From Planctomycetota bacterium (GTDB taxonomy: Bacteria > Planctomycetota > UBA1135 > GCA-002748355), in NCBI GenBank assembly GCA_020638795.1, contig JACKHW010000006.1:186001-250000 (forward strand): a stretch of 64,000 nt of DNA. The letters are read 5' to 3'. Shown here one piece after another: positions 10,557 through 19,571 of the stretch. Every line of letters begins with the position of its first letter. The first letter of the stretch is position 1. The notes below the pieces were generated by a model, which was not told the DNA's origin, searched no databases, and was given only the letters and a program-made list of their open reading frames with translations. Made by a program: the position numbers and the translations under genes.

Positions 10557-11596
10557 GCCTCGAAGCGTTCCTTGTCCACGGCGTAGTTCATGGCCTCGTC
10601 GACGAGCACGCGGTTGTGGAGCACCAACTCGTACAGTGCGTCGTCGAGCGAGCACATACCGAGGCCACGGTTCTTCGCCATGATCGCACGGAGACGGTCG
10701 TATCGACCAGCCTCGAGTTCGCGGTGGACTTCTTCGGTATTGGTCAGGACCTCGAAGACAGGGACTCGCCCCGTTCCGTATTGCTTGTGCACCAGCACCT
10801 GACACGCGACGACACGGAGCACTTCGGCGATCCGGAATCGAATGTTCTCGCGCTCGTCCGATGGAAAGAACTGCTCGAGCTTGGCCATCGCCTGCGTGGC
10901 CGAGCTCGCGTGCACCGAAGCCACCACGAGCAGACCGCTTGCCGCACTCGAAAGCACCGCATCGACGGTCGCTGCGTCGAGGATCTCGGAGACGAACAAC
11001 AGGTCGGGACGAATGCGGCGCGCGAGGTCGATACCCTCTGCCATCGATTCGACGTGCTGACCGACTTCGAGTTGTTGGATCAGGCACGTGCCGTCTTCGT
11101 GCACCTGTTCGATCGGATCCTCGACCGTCAGAACGTGGATCTCACGCTCGCAGTTGAGGGTGTGGATCAGCGCGGACTGTGTCGTCGTCTTGCCACATCC
11201 GATCGGCCCGGTGAGCAGCACGAGGCCCGAGCGAAGCGCCAGGAAATCGTCGAGGTAGCGCGGCAATCCGAGTTCTTCGAGTGACGGGTGCTCGTTGCGG
11301 ATCGGCTCGAGCACGATTCCGTGCCCATCGATCAGCCTGAAGCAGTTCGCCTTGTACGTCGCTTTGTCGTCGTGGTAGAGGAAGTGCACGTCGCCATCGC
11401 GCTCGTACGCGTCCTGTTGCCGGTCGTCGAGCAGTCCTCGGACGAGACCGTCCAGCTCAGCCGGCTCGATCGGCGCACACTCGTGCCGCACGAGATGGTC
11501 GACGACGCGGAAGATCGGCACTTCCTTGGCCCGAAGATGGATCGTCGTGGCGCCGAGCTTCTCGGCACAAAGGAGTATTTCGCGGAGGTCGATCAT
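10529..11596 (-). CDS. PilT-type ATPase (type IV pilus retraction family)
   Basis: A 355-residue secretion ATPase of the PilT/PilU branch: an N-terminal PAS-like domain (about 1-100) and a RecA-like ATPase domain. Walker A is GPIGCGKTT (near residue 130; the canonical form is GPTGSGKST), and the Asp box LTVEDPIE is kept. The Walker B/Arg region reads DLLFVSEILD where PilT proteins have GEMRD, so the Glu is retained but the Arg is lost. The His-box equivalent is ASVHASS. It probably powers or modulates pilus retraction. It begins 7 bases after the stop of a second, more divergent ATPase gene and overlaps the next gene. No pilin is in this operon; pseudopilins lie separately at 46096-48383. Confidence 0.85.
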   Translation of the reverse strand: MIDLREILLCAEKLGATTIHLRAKEVPIFRVVDHLVRHECAPIEPAELDGLVRGLLDDRQQDAYERDGDVHFLYHDDKATYKANCFRLIDGHGIVLEPIRNEHPSLEELGLPRYLDDFLALRSGLVLLTGPIGCGKTTTQSALIHTLNCEREIHVLTVEDPIEQVHEDGTCLIQQLEVGQHVESMAEGIDLARRIRPDLLFVSEILDAATVDAVLSSAASGLLVVASVHASSATQAMAKLEQFFPSDERENIRFRIAEVLRVVACQVLVHKQYGTGRVPVFEVLTNTEEVHRELEAGRYDRLRAIMAKNRGLGMCSLDDALYELVLHNRVLVDEAMNYAVDKERFEACRKLPQLS

Positions 11597-11603
11597 GGGA
11601 CTC

Positions 11604-12893
11604 TCACCCTGCGGTGATCAGGAAGCGATGACGGTCCTTGGCGCGCGTGAATGCGTCTTCGATGCGAATCCGACCTTCTTCGACCAACGCCATGAGCACG
11701 TCGTCCATCGACCGTGACTCGCCCGCTTCGAAGGACAACAGGATCGGAATGCGGTCGTAGCGGCCTTCGGCGATCGCGCGCCGGAACGCACGCGACGGAC
11801 GAACGACTTCGGTCGCGAGCACGAGGCGGGTCTCGTTAGTGCCGCTGACGAGTTCTTGCTGGACGATGCCGCGCAAGCACGACGCGAGATTGCCGCGGAA
11901 CTGATCGAGCACACCGTCCGGAATCCCGCGTTCGAGTCGCTCGAGCGCAGCGACGCTGCTCGGTGACTGCATCCCGATGATTACGAGGTGTCCGGTGGAT
12001 GCGAGTTGCATGCAGAGCTCGAGCGATTCGGCTCCCACGAGGTTGCCGACGACGATCACGTCCGGATCCTCGCGAAAACTACTCCGCAAGGCGGAGGCCT
12101 GCGCAGCACCATCGTGAGCGACACGTTTGCGCGTGACGAGCCCTGCACCCGAGTACGTGAACTCATGAAACTCGTCGAGAGCCAAGACGTGAACCGGCTT
12201 GTGGCTCGCGATGTGCTGCACCATCGATGCGATCGTCGTCGATTTGCCGGCTCGAGGACCACCACCGACGATGACCAGCCCGCGGAGTTCGTCGAGCATC
12301 GAGGCGACCGACTCACCGTGACCGAGATCCTGAAGCGATGGTACGGCGTCGGGAACGACGCGAATCATCGCACTCGGCCCATGACGATCTTGGAAGATCT
12401 GCACGAAGCAGCTCTGACCTCGCGAGCCGCCGAGGCGGACGTTGACGTGTTGCTCGACTTCGAGTTGTTTCCGGGCGCTAGTGTCGAGCACCGCTCGCAA
12501 GAACGACTTCATCCAACAGCGATCGATCGCGAGGTTGCTGAGCGGAGCGAGTCGGCCGGCACTGCGAGCGCGTGGGCGCTGGTTCTGTGACAAGATCAAG
12601 TCGGTCGCGTTGATCGTGCGGGCTCGTTCGAGGATCTCGCCCAGGTCCGGGAGCTGTTCGTCGGCATGCGCGCCGAGTGCGTCGTCGCGCACACGAGCGC
12701 GAGTCCGCCTCCGATCCTGGATCTTGAGGACGAGATCGAGTGTCTGTGCGGAGATCACGCCCTCTTCGAGCAGGACTTGCCCAACCGGCTTCCGCCAACC
12801 GCCGAGGGATTGGATCTGCAAACAGCGTTCGACCTCCTCACTACGGATGAACGGGCATTCGAGGAGGATGATTCCGAGGCGTGTGTCTTGCAT
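11604..12893 (-). CDS. Divergent PilT/PilU-like ATPase with degenerate catalytic motifs
   Basis: A 429-residue protein whose start is taken at the ATG beginning MQDTRLGII. The first about 60 residues resemble the GspE/MshE N-terminal fold (GQVLLEEGVISAQTLD). A PAS-like linker and a RecA-like ATPase domain follow. Walker A is intact (GPRAGKSTT, near residue 210), and the Asp box reads LALDEFHE. The Walker B Glu motif GEMRD is replaced by GNLVG, and the His box by GMQSP, so hydrolysis is doubtful. It may act as a regulatory partner of the ATPase encoded 7 bases downstream, for example in a mixed assembly; this is inference. It is the first gene of the operon and is divergent from the carboxypeptidase gene. 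Confidence 0.8.
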   Translation of the reverse strand: MQDTRLGIILLECPFIRSEEVERCLQIQSLGGWRKPVGQVLLEEGVISAQTLDLVLKIQDRRRTRARVRDDALGAHADEQLPDLGEILERARTINATDLILSQNQRPRARSAGRLAPLSNLAIDRCWMKSFLRAVLDTSARKQLEVEQHVNVRLGGSRGQSCFVQIFQDRHGPSAMIRVVPDAVPSLQDLGHGESVASMLDELRGLVIVGGGPRAGKSTTIASMVQHIASHKPVHVLALDEFHEFTYSGAGLVTRKRVAHDGAAQASALRSSFREDPDVIVVGNLVGAESLELCMQLASTGHLVIIGMQSPSSVAALERLERGIPDGVLDQFRGNLASCLRGIVQQELVSGTNETRLVLATEVVRPSRAFRRAIAEGRYDRIPILLSFEAGESRSMDDVLMALVEEGRIRIEDAFTRAKDRHRFLITAG

Positions 12894-13013
12894 GACGATC
12901 GTCCGCGTTCGAAGCGGATGGAGAACACAGTGCTCCAGGTCCGATCGACCTCCGCGACTCCCCGGCTCAACTACGCCGGACGCGCTCGATGGCAAGGAGG
13001 CTTCATGGGCGAA

Positions 13014-13044
13014 CCCCTGACGGGGCAATGCGCAGCCTCAGGGG
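13014..13044. other. Inverted repeat between divergent genes
   Basis: CCCCTGA and TCAGGGG, perfect 7-base arms separated by 17 bases, lie in the 210-base region between the divergently transcribed pilus-type operon (starts 12893) and the carboxypeptidase gene (starts 13104). It could be an operator or an RNA hairpin; no factor can be assigned. Confidence 0.35.
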
Positions 13045-13103
13045 CTATCATTGCAATGGTCTGCGATCTCTCGCTTCTGCACTGTCTCGTACGTAGGACC
13101 GTC

Positions 13104-15587
13104 ATGCGGCACGCTCTGCTTTCGTCTCCCGTTCTTCTCGCTGCCATCGTCTTCTCGGCAGCATCGACCGCCGCGATGCCCGCTCGGGCGCAGCAGGTCG
13201 AGCCAAGTCACCACTTCGTCACGATTCGCGTCACGGATGCGGCGAGTCTCGATCGCATCCTCGCGATGGACTTCGACCTCGCGTCTTGCCAGAAGCTCGA
13301 ACTGCCGGTCCACCTTCTCGAAGTGTTCGCGACCGATGCGGACATCGAGAAGATGCGCTCTGCCGGTCTCGACTATCGCATCGAAATCCGTGACTACGAA
13401 AAGCACATCGCCAAGCAGAACGCTGGCTTCACATCTCCCTACGCGCTGACGCCACCGGTCGGACAAGGAGCGATGGGGGGCCACTACACGTTGGCTCAGA
13501 TCGAGGCCCATCTCGACAAGTTCGCCAAGGACCATCCGACGCTTTGCACGGCGAAAGTCAGCCTCGGCAAGTCGGTGGAGGGTCGCGACATCTGGATGGT
13601 CAAGATCTCGGACAACGTGCAGATCGACGAGAACGAACCCGAGGTGCTGTACGACGCGGTGCACCACGCACGCGAGCCGCTCTCGGTCACGACGACACTC
13701 GTCTACATGGATTGGTTGCTGTCGAACTACGCGACCGACCCGACGGCCAAGCGCATCGTCGACACACGCGAGTTGTTCTTCGTGCCGGTCGTCAATCCCG
13801 ATGGCTACGAATACAACCGATCGACCAACCCCAATGGTGGCGGCATGTGGCGCAAGAACCGCCGCAACAACGGATCGAGCTACGGCGTCGACCTCAACCG
13901 CAACTGGACGACCGGCTGGTCCGCCCCCAACGGAGGGAACAGCACCAACCCGGCGTCGGAGACGTACCGCGGTCCCGCGCCGATGTCCGAGCCCGAGATC
14001 CAGGCACTCGACGCGTTCCTCAAGACACGCAAGTTCGTGCTCGGCTGCTCGGCACACACGTATACCGACATCCTGCTGCGGCCGTGGGGTTACCAGAGTG
14101 GCGACCCGACCAATGTCGCCGACTACCGCGTCATCGACGCTGCCGCGACCAAGGTCAATCAGATCAACGCGGGCGCCGCGGCGGACGTGCTCTACATCGC
14201 GGCGGGAACCGCACTCGACCACTACCACGTGGCCTACGGGATGTTCGGCTATTCGCCGGAACTCGGGCGATCGAACGAAGGACAGTTCTGGCCCAACCCG
14301 ACCAACCAGGTCGCGATCTCGAACCGCCACCAAGACATGTTCAAGACGTTCTCGCTCGCGGCCGGTTCGTCGATCGACATCGTCAAGGTCCAGATGGCGG
14401 AGGGTCCGGGTAGCAACTCCAACGGCATCATCGAAGCCGGCGAGAGCGCCGCGATCCGCGTCACGCTCGAGAACGGCGGCGCGCTCGCGACGCTGACGAA
14501 CGTGACCGCCACGATCTCTCCGTCGACGAGTGGAGTCACGGTGACCCGCGGCACGCACGATTTCGGAACGGTCGCCAAGTTCACCAAGGCCGACAACAGC
14601 GCGTCACCGCTGCTCCTCGCGATCGCGAGCGGGTTCTCGGCACCATCGATCAAGTTCGACCTCGACATTCAATACGAAGGCAACTCGGTCAAAGAGACGT
14701 TCGACATCCCGGTGCAGCAACCGTTCGAGATCATCGGAACGGACTTCGAAGTCGACCTCGGCTTCGCGACCGACCCCGCGGACACGGCGACGACGGGGCG
14801 CTTCGAGCGCGCCGTGCCGCAAGGCACGACGCTCAACAACGTGCAGATCCAGCCCAATCAAGATGCGACGCCCAACGGCACGCTCTGCTGGGTCACCGGC
14901 GCGAGTTCGGGCAGCAGCGCCGGTGCCAACGATGTCGATGGCGGATTCACGACGCTCGTGACACCGACGATCGACCTGACTCACGTCCGGGACGCCAAGC
15001 TCGAGTTCCAGCTCTGGTATGCGGAAACGGGCACCAATCCCGATCCGTTCACCGTCGCGATGAGCCGCGATGGTGGAGCGAATTGGACGACGCTCTTCAC
15101 ACGCACCACCACCGGAGCCAACTGGACCGCGACGTCACTCGACATCCCGGCGCCGCTGACGGCGACGATGCGCTTCCGCTTCCGGGCGCAGGACACGATT
15201 CAGGCGTCGGTCGTCGAGGCACTCGTCGACGACCTACGGATCGTCGGAGTGACGGACCCCGCGAACATGTCGCTTCTCGGTGGAGGCCAGCGCGGCTCGA
15301 TGCTCCGACTTGCATTCCACGGCGTGAGCGGCGCCGCTGGGTTGCCGTTGCTCTCGACGTCGACCCAAGACATTGCGGTCCCGGGTATCGGAGGCCGCTT
15401 GTTGGTCGGGTTCACCGGCCTCGTCATTCTGCCGCCCTTCGCGTACGGCACCGAGAACCGAGTCGTCGTCGATGGTCCGATTCCCCAGGATGCGTCGCTC
15501 GTCGGGATCCGTTTCTACTGGCAACAGCTACTCGTCAACGGTTCGTCGCTGCAGCTCGGCAACTCGTCATCGATCCGCGTCCAATAG
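13104..15587 (+). CDS. Secreted M14-family zinc carboxypeptidase
   Basis: An 827-residue exported metallopeptidase. A signal peptide (about 1-29, ending ARAQ) and a propeptide-like domain (about 30-110) precede the M14 catalytic domain (about 125-430). The zinc ligands HxxE are His188 and Glu191 in HHAREP; the substrate Arg/Asn motif appears in GVDLNRNW; the third zinc His is in SAHTY; and the catalytic Glu is in YSPELG. After the catalytic domain come CARDB/immunoglobulin-like segments, a possible jelly-roll domain, and a C-terminal tail like those of other secreted proteins in this window. It should trim C-terminal residues from peptides outside the cell, probably for nutrition. An in-frame ATG exists 48 bases upstream, but the chosen start gives the better signal peptide. 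Confidence 0.93.
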   Translation: MRHALLSSPVLLAAIVFSAASTAAMPARAQQVEPSHHFVTIRVTDAASLDRILAMDFDLASCQKLELPVHLLEVFATDADIEKMRSAGLDYRIEIRDYEKHIAKQNAGFTSPYALTPPVGQGAMGGHYTLAQIEAHLDKFAKDHPTLCTAKVSLGKSVEGRDIWMVKISDNVQIDENEPEVLYDAVHHAREPLSVTTTLVYMDWLLSNYATDPTAKRIVDTRELFFVPVVNPDGYEYNRSTNPNGGGMWRKNRRNNGSSYGVDLNRNWTTGWSAPNGGNSTNPASETYRGPAPMSEPEIQALDAFLKTRKFVLGCSAHTYTDILLRPWGYQSGDPTNVADYRVIDAAATKVNQINAGAAADVLYIAAGTALDHYHVAYGMFGYSPELGRSNEGQFWPNPTNQVAISNRHQDMFKTFSLAAGSSIDIVKVQMAEGPGSNSNGIIEAGESAAIRVTLENGGALATLTNVTATISPSTSGVTVTRGTHDFGTVAKFTKADNSASPLLLAIASGFSAPSIKFDLDIQYEGNSVKETFDIPVQQPFEIIGTDFEVDLGFATDPADTATTGRFERAVPQGTTLNNVQIQPNQDATPNGTLCWVTGASSGSSAGANDVDGGFTTLVTPTIDLTHVRDAKLEFQLWYAETGTNPDPFTVAMSRDGGANWTTLFTRTTTGANWTATSLDIPAPLTATMRFRFRAQDTIQASVVEALVDDLRIVGVTDPANMSLLGGGQRGSMLRLAFHGVSGAAGLPLLSTSTQDIAVPGIGGRLLVGFTGLVILPPFAYGTENRVVVDGPIPQDASLVGIRFYWQQLLVNGSSLQLGNSSSIRVQ

Positions 15588-15625
15588 CCCCTTGATCCGG
15601 CAGCGTTTGCCGTGATCTTGAGCGC

Positions 15626-16723
15626 ATGAAGACTGTCGTGCTGCTCGGGGCCGGAAAGATCGGCCGCATGGTTGCCTATTTCCTCGGTCCGCATGGGGGC
15701 GGCGATTACTCTCTCAGGATCGGCGATTCGAGTCCCGAGGCGCTCGAGACGATTCGCGAGGTCGCTGGCGAGTCCATCGATCGCACGCAGACGCTCGCCT
15801 TCGACGACGGAGTGGCTCTCGATGGACTCATGAGCGGCGCGGATGCGGTCATTTCTTGCGCCCCGTTCCACTGCAATCCGACGATTGCCGAACACGCAGC
15901 CAAGAACGGTCTCCACTACCTCGACCTGACCGAAGACGTCAAGGTGACCGACCAAGTCGCCGCGATCGCGTCTCGACCCGACTGCAAGACGGCGTTCGTT
16001 CCTCAGTGCGGACTCGCGCCGGGCTTCATCACGATCGTCGCGAGGCACTTGCTCGAACCGATGACCGAAGTGCGCGACTTGAGGCTGCGCGTCGGTGCGC
16101 TTCCGCGCTACCCCAACAACATGCTCAAGTACAACCTGACGTGGAGTACGGCAGGTTTGATCAACGAGTATTGCCAACCCTGCGAAGTCGTTCTCGATCA
16201 CGAGGTCAAGACCGTACAACCGCTAGAGAACCTCGAAGAAATCGTCATCGACGGCGTGCCGTACGAGGCCTTCAACACTTCCGGTGGACTCGGATCTCTC
16301 GGGGACTCGGTCAAGGGTTCGGTACGCAACGTCAACTACAAGTCGCTGCGCTACCCGGGACACAATCACTTGATGCGATTCCTGATCCGAGATCTCCACA
16401 TGGGTGACAACCAGGAGATGCTCGCCGAGATCTTCGAGCAATCGCTTCCGGCGACGTTCCGCGACCAGATCGTGATCTTCGTCAGTGCGATCGGCAACTT
16501 CCGCGGTCGACTGACCGAGAACGTGTACGCGAAAACGATCTACCACCAGGAGATCGACGGAAAGAATTGGTCAGGGATCCAGATCACGACCGCGGCCGGT
16601 GTATGTGCGGTACTCGATCTGCTCTTCGCGGGCAAGACGCCTCAGACCGGGTTCATCCGCATGGAGGACGTCCACTTCACGGACTTCATCGCGAATCGCT
16701 ACGGTCGCTACTACGACCAGTAG
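15626..16723 (+). CDS. Saccharopine dehydrogenase-like reductase
   Basis: A 365-residue cytoplasmic oxidoreductase of the saccharopine dehydrogenase/reductase superfamily. The N-terminal Rossmann motif VVLLGAGKIGRM binds NAD(P). The middle carries the usual family block GLAPGF (in VPQCGLAPGFI), and the C-terminal half has the substrate-domain pattern around YPGH. Family members include lysine-forming or lysine-degrading enzymes and carboxynorspermidine synthase, so the substrate cannot be fixed here; lysine metabolism is the default expectation. It appears monocistronic. About 73 bases of its 3' end are duplicated at 18839-18911, beyond the ABC-F gene. Confidence 0.88.
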   Translation: MKTVVLLGAGKIGRMVAYFLGPHGGGDYSLRIGDSSPEALETIREVAGESIDRTQTLAFDDGVALDGLMSGADAVISCAPFHCNPTIAEHAAKNGLHYLDLTEDVKVTDQVAAIASRPDCKTAFVPQCGLAPGFITIVARHLLEPMTEVRDLRLRVGALPRYPNNMLKYNLTWSTAGLINEYCQPCEVVLDHEVKTVQPLENLEEIVIDGVPYEAFNTSGGLGSLGDSVKGSVRNVNYKSLRYPGHNHLMRFLIRDLHMGDNQEMLAEIFEQSLPATFRDQIVIFVSAIGNFRGRLTENVYAKTIYHQEIDGKNWSGIQITTAAGVCAVLDLLFAGKTPQTGFIRMEDVHFTDFIANRYGRYYDQ

Positions 16724-16734
16724 GCCTTCAGCCA

Positions 16735-16800
16735 CCCGCTGAATCTGCTCTCGCGAATCCGCGATGGCGACGACGATCAAGAAGATCCGCGATCGTGCTC
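16735..16800 (+). pseudogene. Remnant of an ECF sigma-factor gene
   Basis: The first about 42 bases (GCTGAATCTGCT and onwards) match the 5' part of the intact sigma-factor gene (18995-19037) with few changes. The next about 25 bases (AAGATCCGCGATCGTGC) match an internal part of the same gene (19238-19258). Some 200 bases between the two are missing. It is a broken, internally deleted copy lying just behind the saccharopine-dehydrogenase-like gene. Confidence 0.8.
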
Positions 16801-16848
16801 CGACGGATTCCACGCGAGGCGATTGGCCCAACTGCGCACCGGCGCGGC

Positions 16849-16854
16849 TATGGT
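16849..16854 (+). promoter_or_regulatory. Putative -10 element (TATGGT) of the ABC-F gene
   Basis: GGCTATGGT places a -10-like hexamer 10 bases before the ATG at 16865, predicting a leader of only a few bases. It resembles the GCTAnnnT elements before rnpB and several other genes here. No clear -35 is seen. Confidence 0.4.
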
Positions 16855-16864
16855 CCTTCGCCGC

Positions 16865-18496
<1,632 letters not shown>

Positions 18497-18618
18497 GTGC
18501 ACGCAACAAAGAACCGTCACGACACCGCTCTCGTTGTCGTCGATCCGAACTTCGGTCGTGTTGCTCTCAGCTCCTCCCACTCACGCTCAGCGACCGGCCT
18601 ACTCGGAGAATTCCACCT

Positions 18619-18800
18619 TCAGCGCGTGGGAACGCCGGAGTCTTCGCCAACGGTCTGCACCGCGACGATGCCGGGGTCCGGCAGGCGCGCAATCGCTTCG
18701 ACTCTCGCGGCAGAACCGTTCGCGCGCGCCAGGGAAGTTCGTTGTTCGGGCCGCACGAGCTTCAGCGCGACCTCGAGCCCCAACGACTCATCGGGCGGGC
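18619..18800 (-). pseudogene. Fragment of a Ser/Thr kinase N-lobe
   Basis: On the minus strand this stretch reads LGLEVALKLVRPEQ, then an altered segment, then EAIARLPDPGIVAVQTVGED, followed shortly by a stop. The pattern is the beta-3 Lys strand and the alpha-C to beta-4 part of a bacterial Ser/Thr kinase N-lobe. Neither a glycine loop nor a catalytic loop is present, so it is a fragment. It lies between the ABC-F gene and the ECF sigma gene in a 460-base stretch without an intact gene. Bases 18497-18618 of that stretch show nothing recognisable. Confidence 0.65.
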
Positions 18801-18838
18801 GGATGATATCGCCGACGACGGGGAGCTGCGCGTGCGCC

Positions 18839-18911
18839 GGGATCCAGATCGCGACCGCGGCCAGGTGTCTGCGCGGTACTCGATCTGCTCTTCGCGGGCA
18901 AAACGCCTCAG
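18839..18911 (+). pseudogene. Duplicated 3' fragment of the saccharopine-dehydrogenase-like gene
   Basis: About 73 bases match 16575-16646 with roughly six differences, including the exact block GCGGTACTCGATCTGCTC. One single-base insertion disrupts the frame. The copy lies in the same orientation as its source but on the other side of the ABC-F gene, directly before the intact ECF sigma gene. Confidence 0.85.
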
Positions 18912-18947
18912 AAAGCCCGTAGCCACACGCTCCGCGGATCGTGCGGC

Positions 18948-18953
18948 TACGAT
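18948..18953 (+). promoter_or_regulatory. Putative -10 element (TACGAT) of the ECF sigma gene
   Basis: GGCTACGAT ends 6 bases before the ATG at 18960, predicting transcription from the start codon itself. It is one of several GCTAnnnT elements at this distance in the window. Confidence 0.4.
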
Positions 18954-18959
18954 GGAGCG

Positions 18960-19565
18960 ATGCCCGCGTTGCCGCAGACGCCGGACGAGCACCGCACGCT
19001 GAATCTGCTATCGCGAATCCGCGATGGCGATGACGAAGCGTGGACCGCGCTCTATCGACTGCATCACGACGACCTGCTGTTCCTGATAAGACGACAGCTC
19101 GGCCCGAAGTTGCGCAGTGTCTTGCAGAGCGAAGACATCCTGCAGAGTGTCGCTCTCGAAGCCTTCCGTGACCTTCCACGGTTCGAACCGCGCGCGCAGG
19201 GAAGCTTGAGGGCGTTCTTGCACAAGCTCGTGATGAACAAGATCCGCGATCGTGCCGACTTCCATTCTGCGAAGAAGCGCGGTGCGGCCCTGAGCCTCGA
19301 GACCTCGATGCTCGACGACGTCGGTCAGGGCGACGGACCGCGCTTCTACGACAGCGAGCGATACGAACGACTCGAGCGCGCTCTCGATCGCTTGCCCGAC
19401 GACATGCGCCAAGCGATCGTGCTGCGACGCTTCGAGGGACTCTCGAGTCGTGAAGCGGCAGACGCAATGGGCAAGTCCGACGATGCGATGCGCAAGCTCT
19501 ACTCGCGTGCACTCGCACGCCTCACGTTGCTCGTCTCTCGTCCAGACGAACGATCGAGCGAGTGA
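18960..19565 (+). CDS. ECF-type RNA polymerase sigma factor
   Basis: A 201-residue sigma factor. Region 2 spans about residues 20-95 (AWTALYRLHHDDLLFLI, SEDILQSVALEAFRDLPRF). Region 4 spans about 130-195, with ALDRLPDDMRQAIVLRRFEGLSSREAADAMGKS forming the helix-turn-helix for the -35 element. It is of the planctomycete type usually found beside a Ser/Thr kinase, and here the kinase gene follows after 6 bases. It probably redirects RNA polymerase in response to a signal relayed by that membrane kinase. A broken copy of the gene lies at 16735-16800. Confidence 0.9.
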   Translation: MPALPQTPDEHRTLNLLSRIRDGDDEAWTALYRLHHDDLLFLIRRQLGPKLRSVLQSEDILQSVALEAFRDLPRFEPRAQGSLRAFLHKLVMNKIRDRADFHSAKKRGAALSLETSMLDDVGQGDGPRFYDSERYERLERALDRLPDDMRQAIVLRRFEGLSSREAADAMGKSDDAMRKLYSRALARLTLLVSRPDERSSE

Positions 19566-19571
19566 TCGACG

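Noticed and set aside
13042..13054. Another sigma-54-like match before the carboxypeptidase gene.
   Set aside because: Only the GG-N10-GC and TTGC parts fit; the -24 box is GGGGC and it lies about 50 bases from the start codon.
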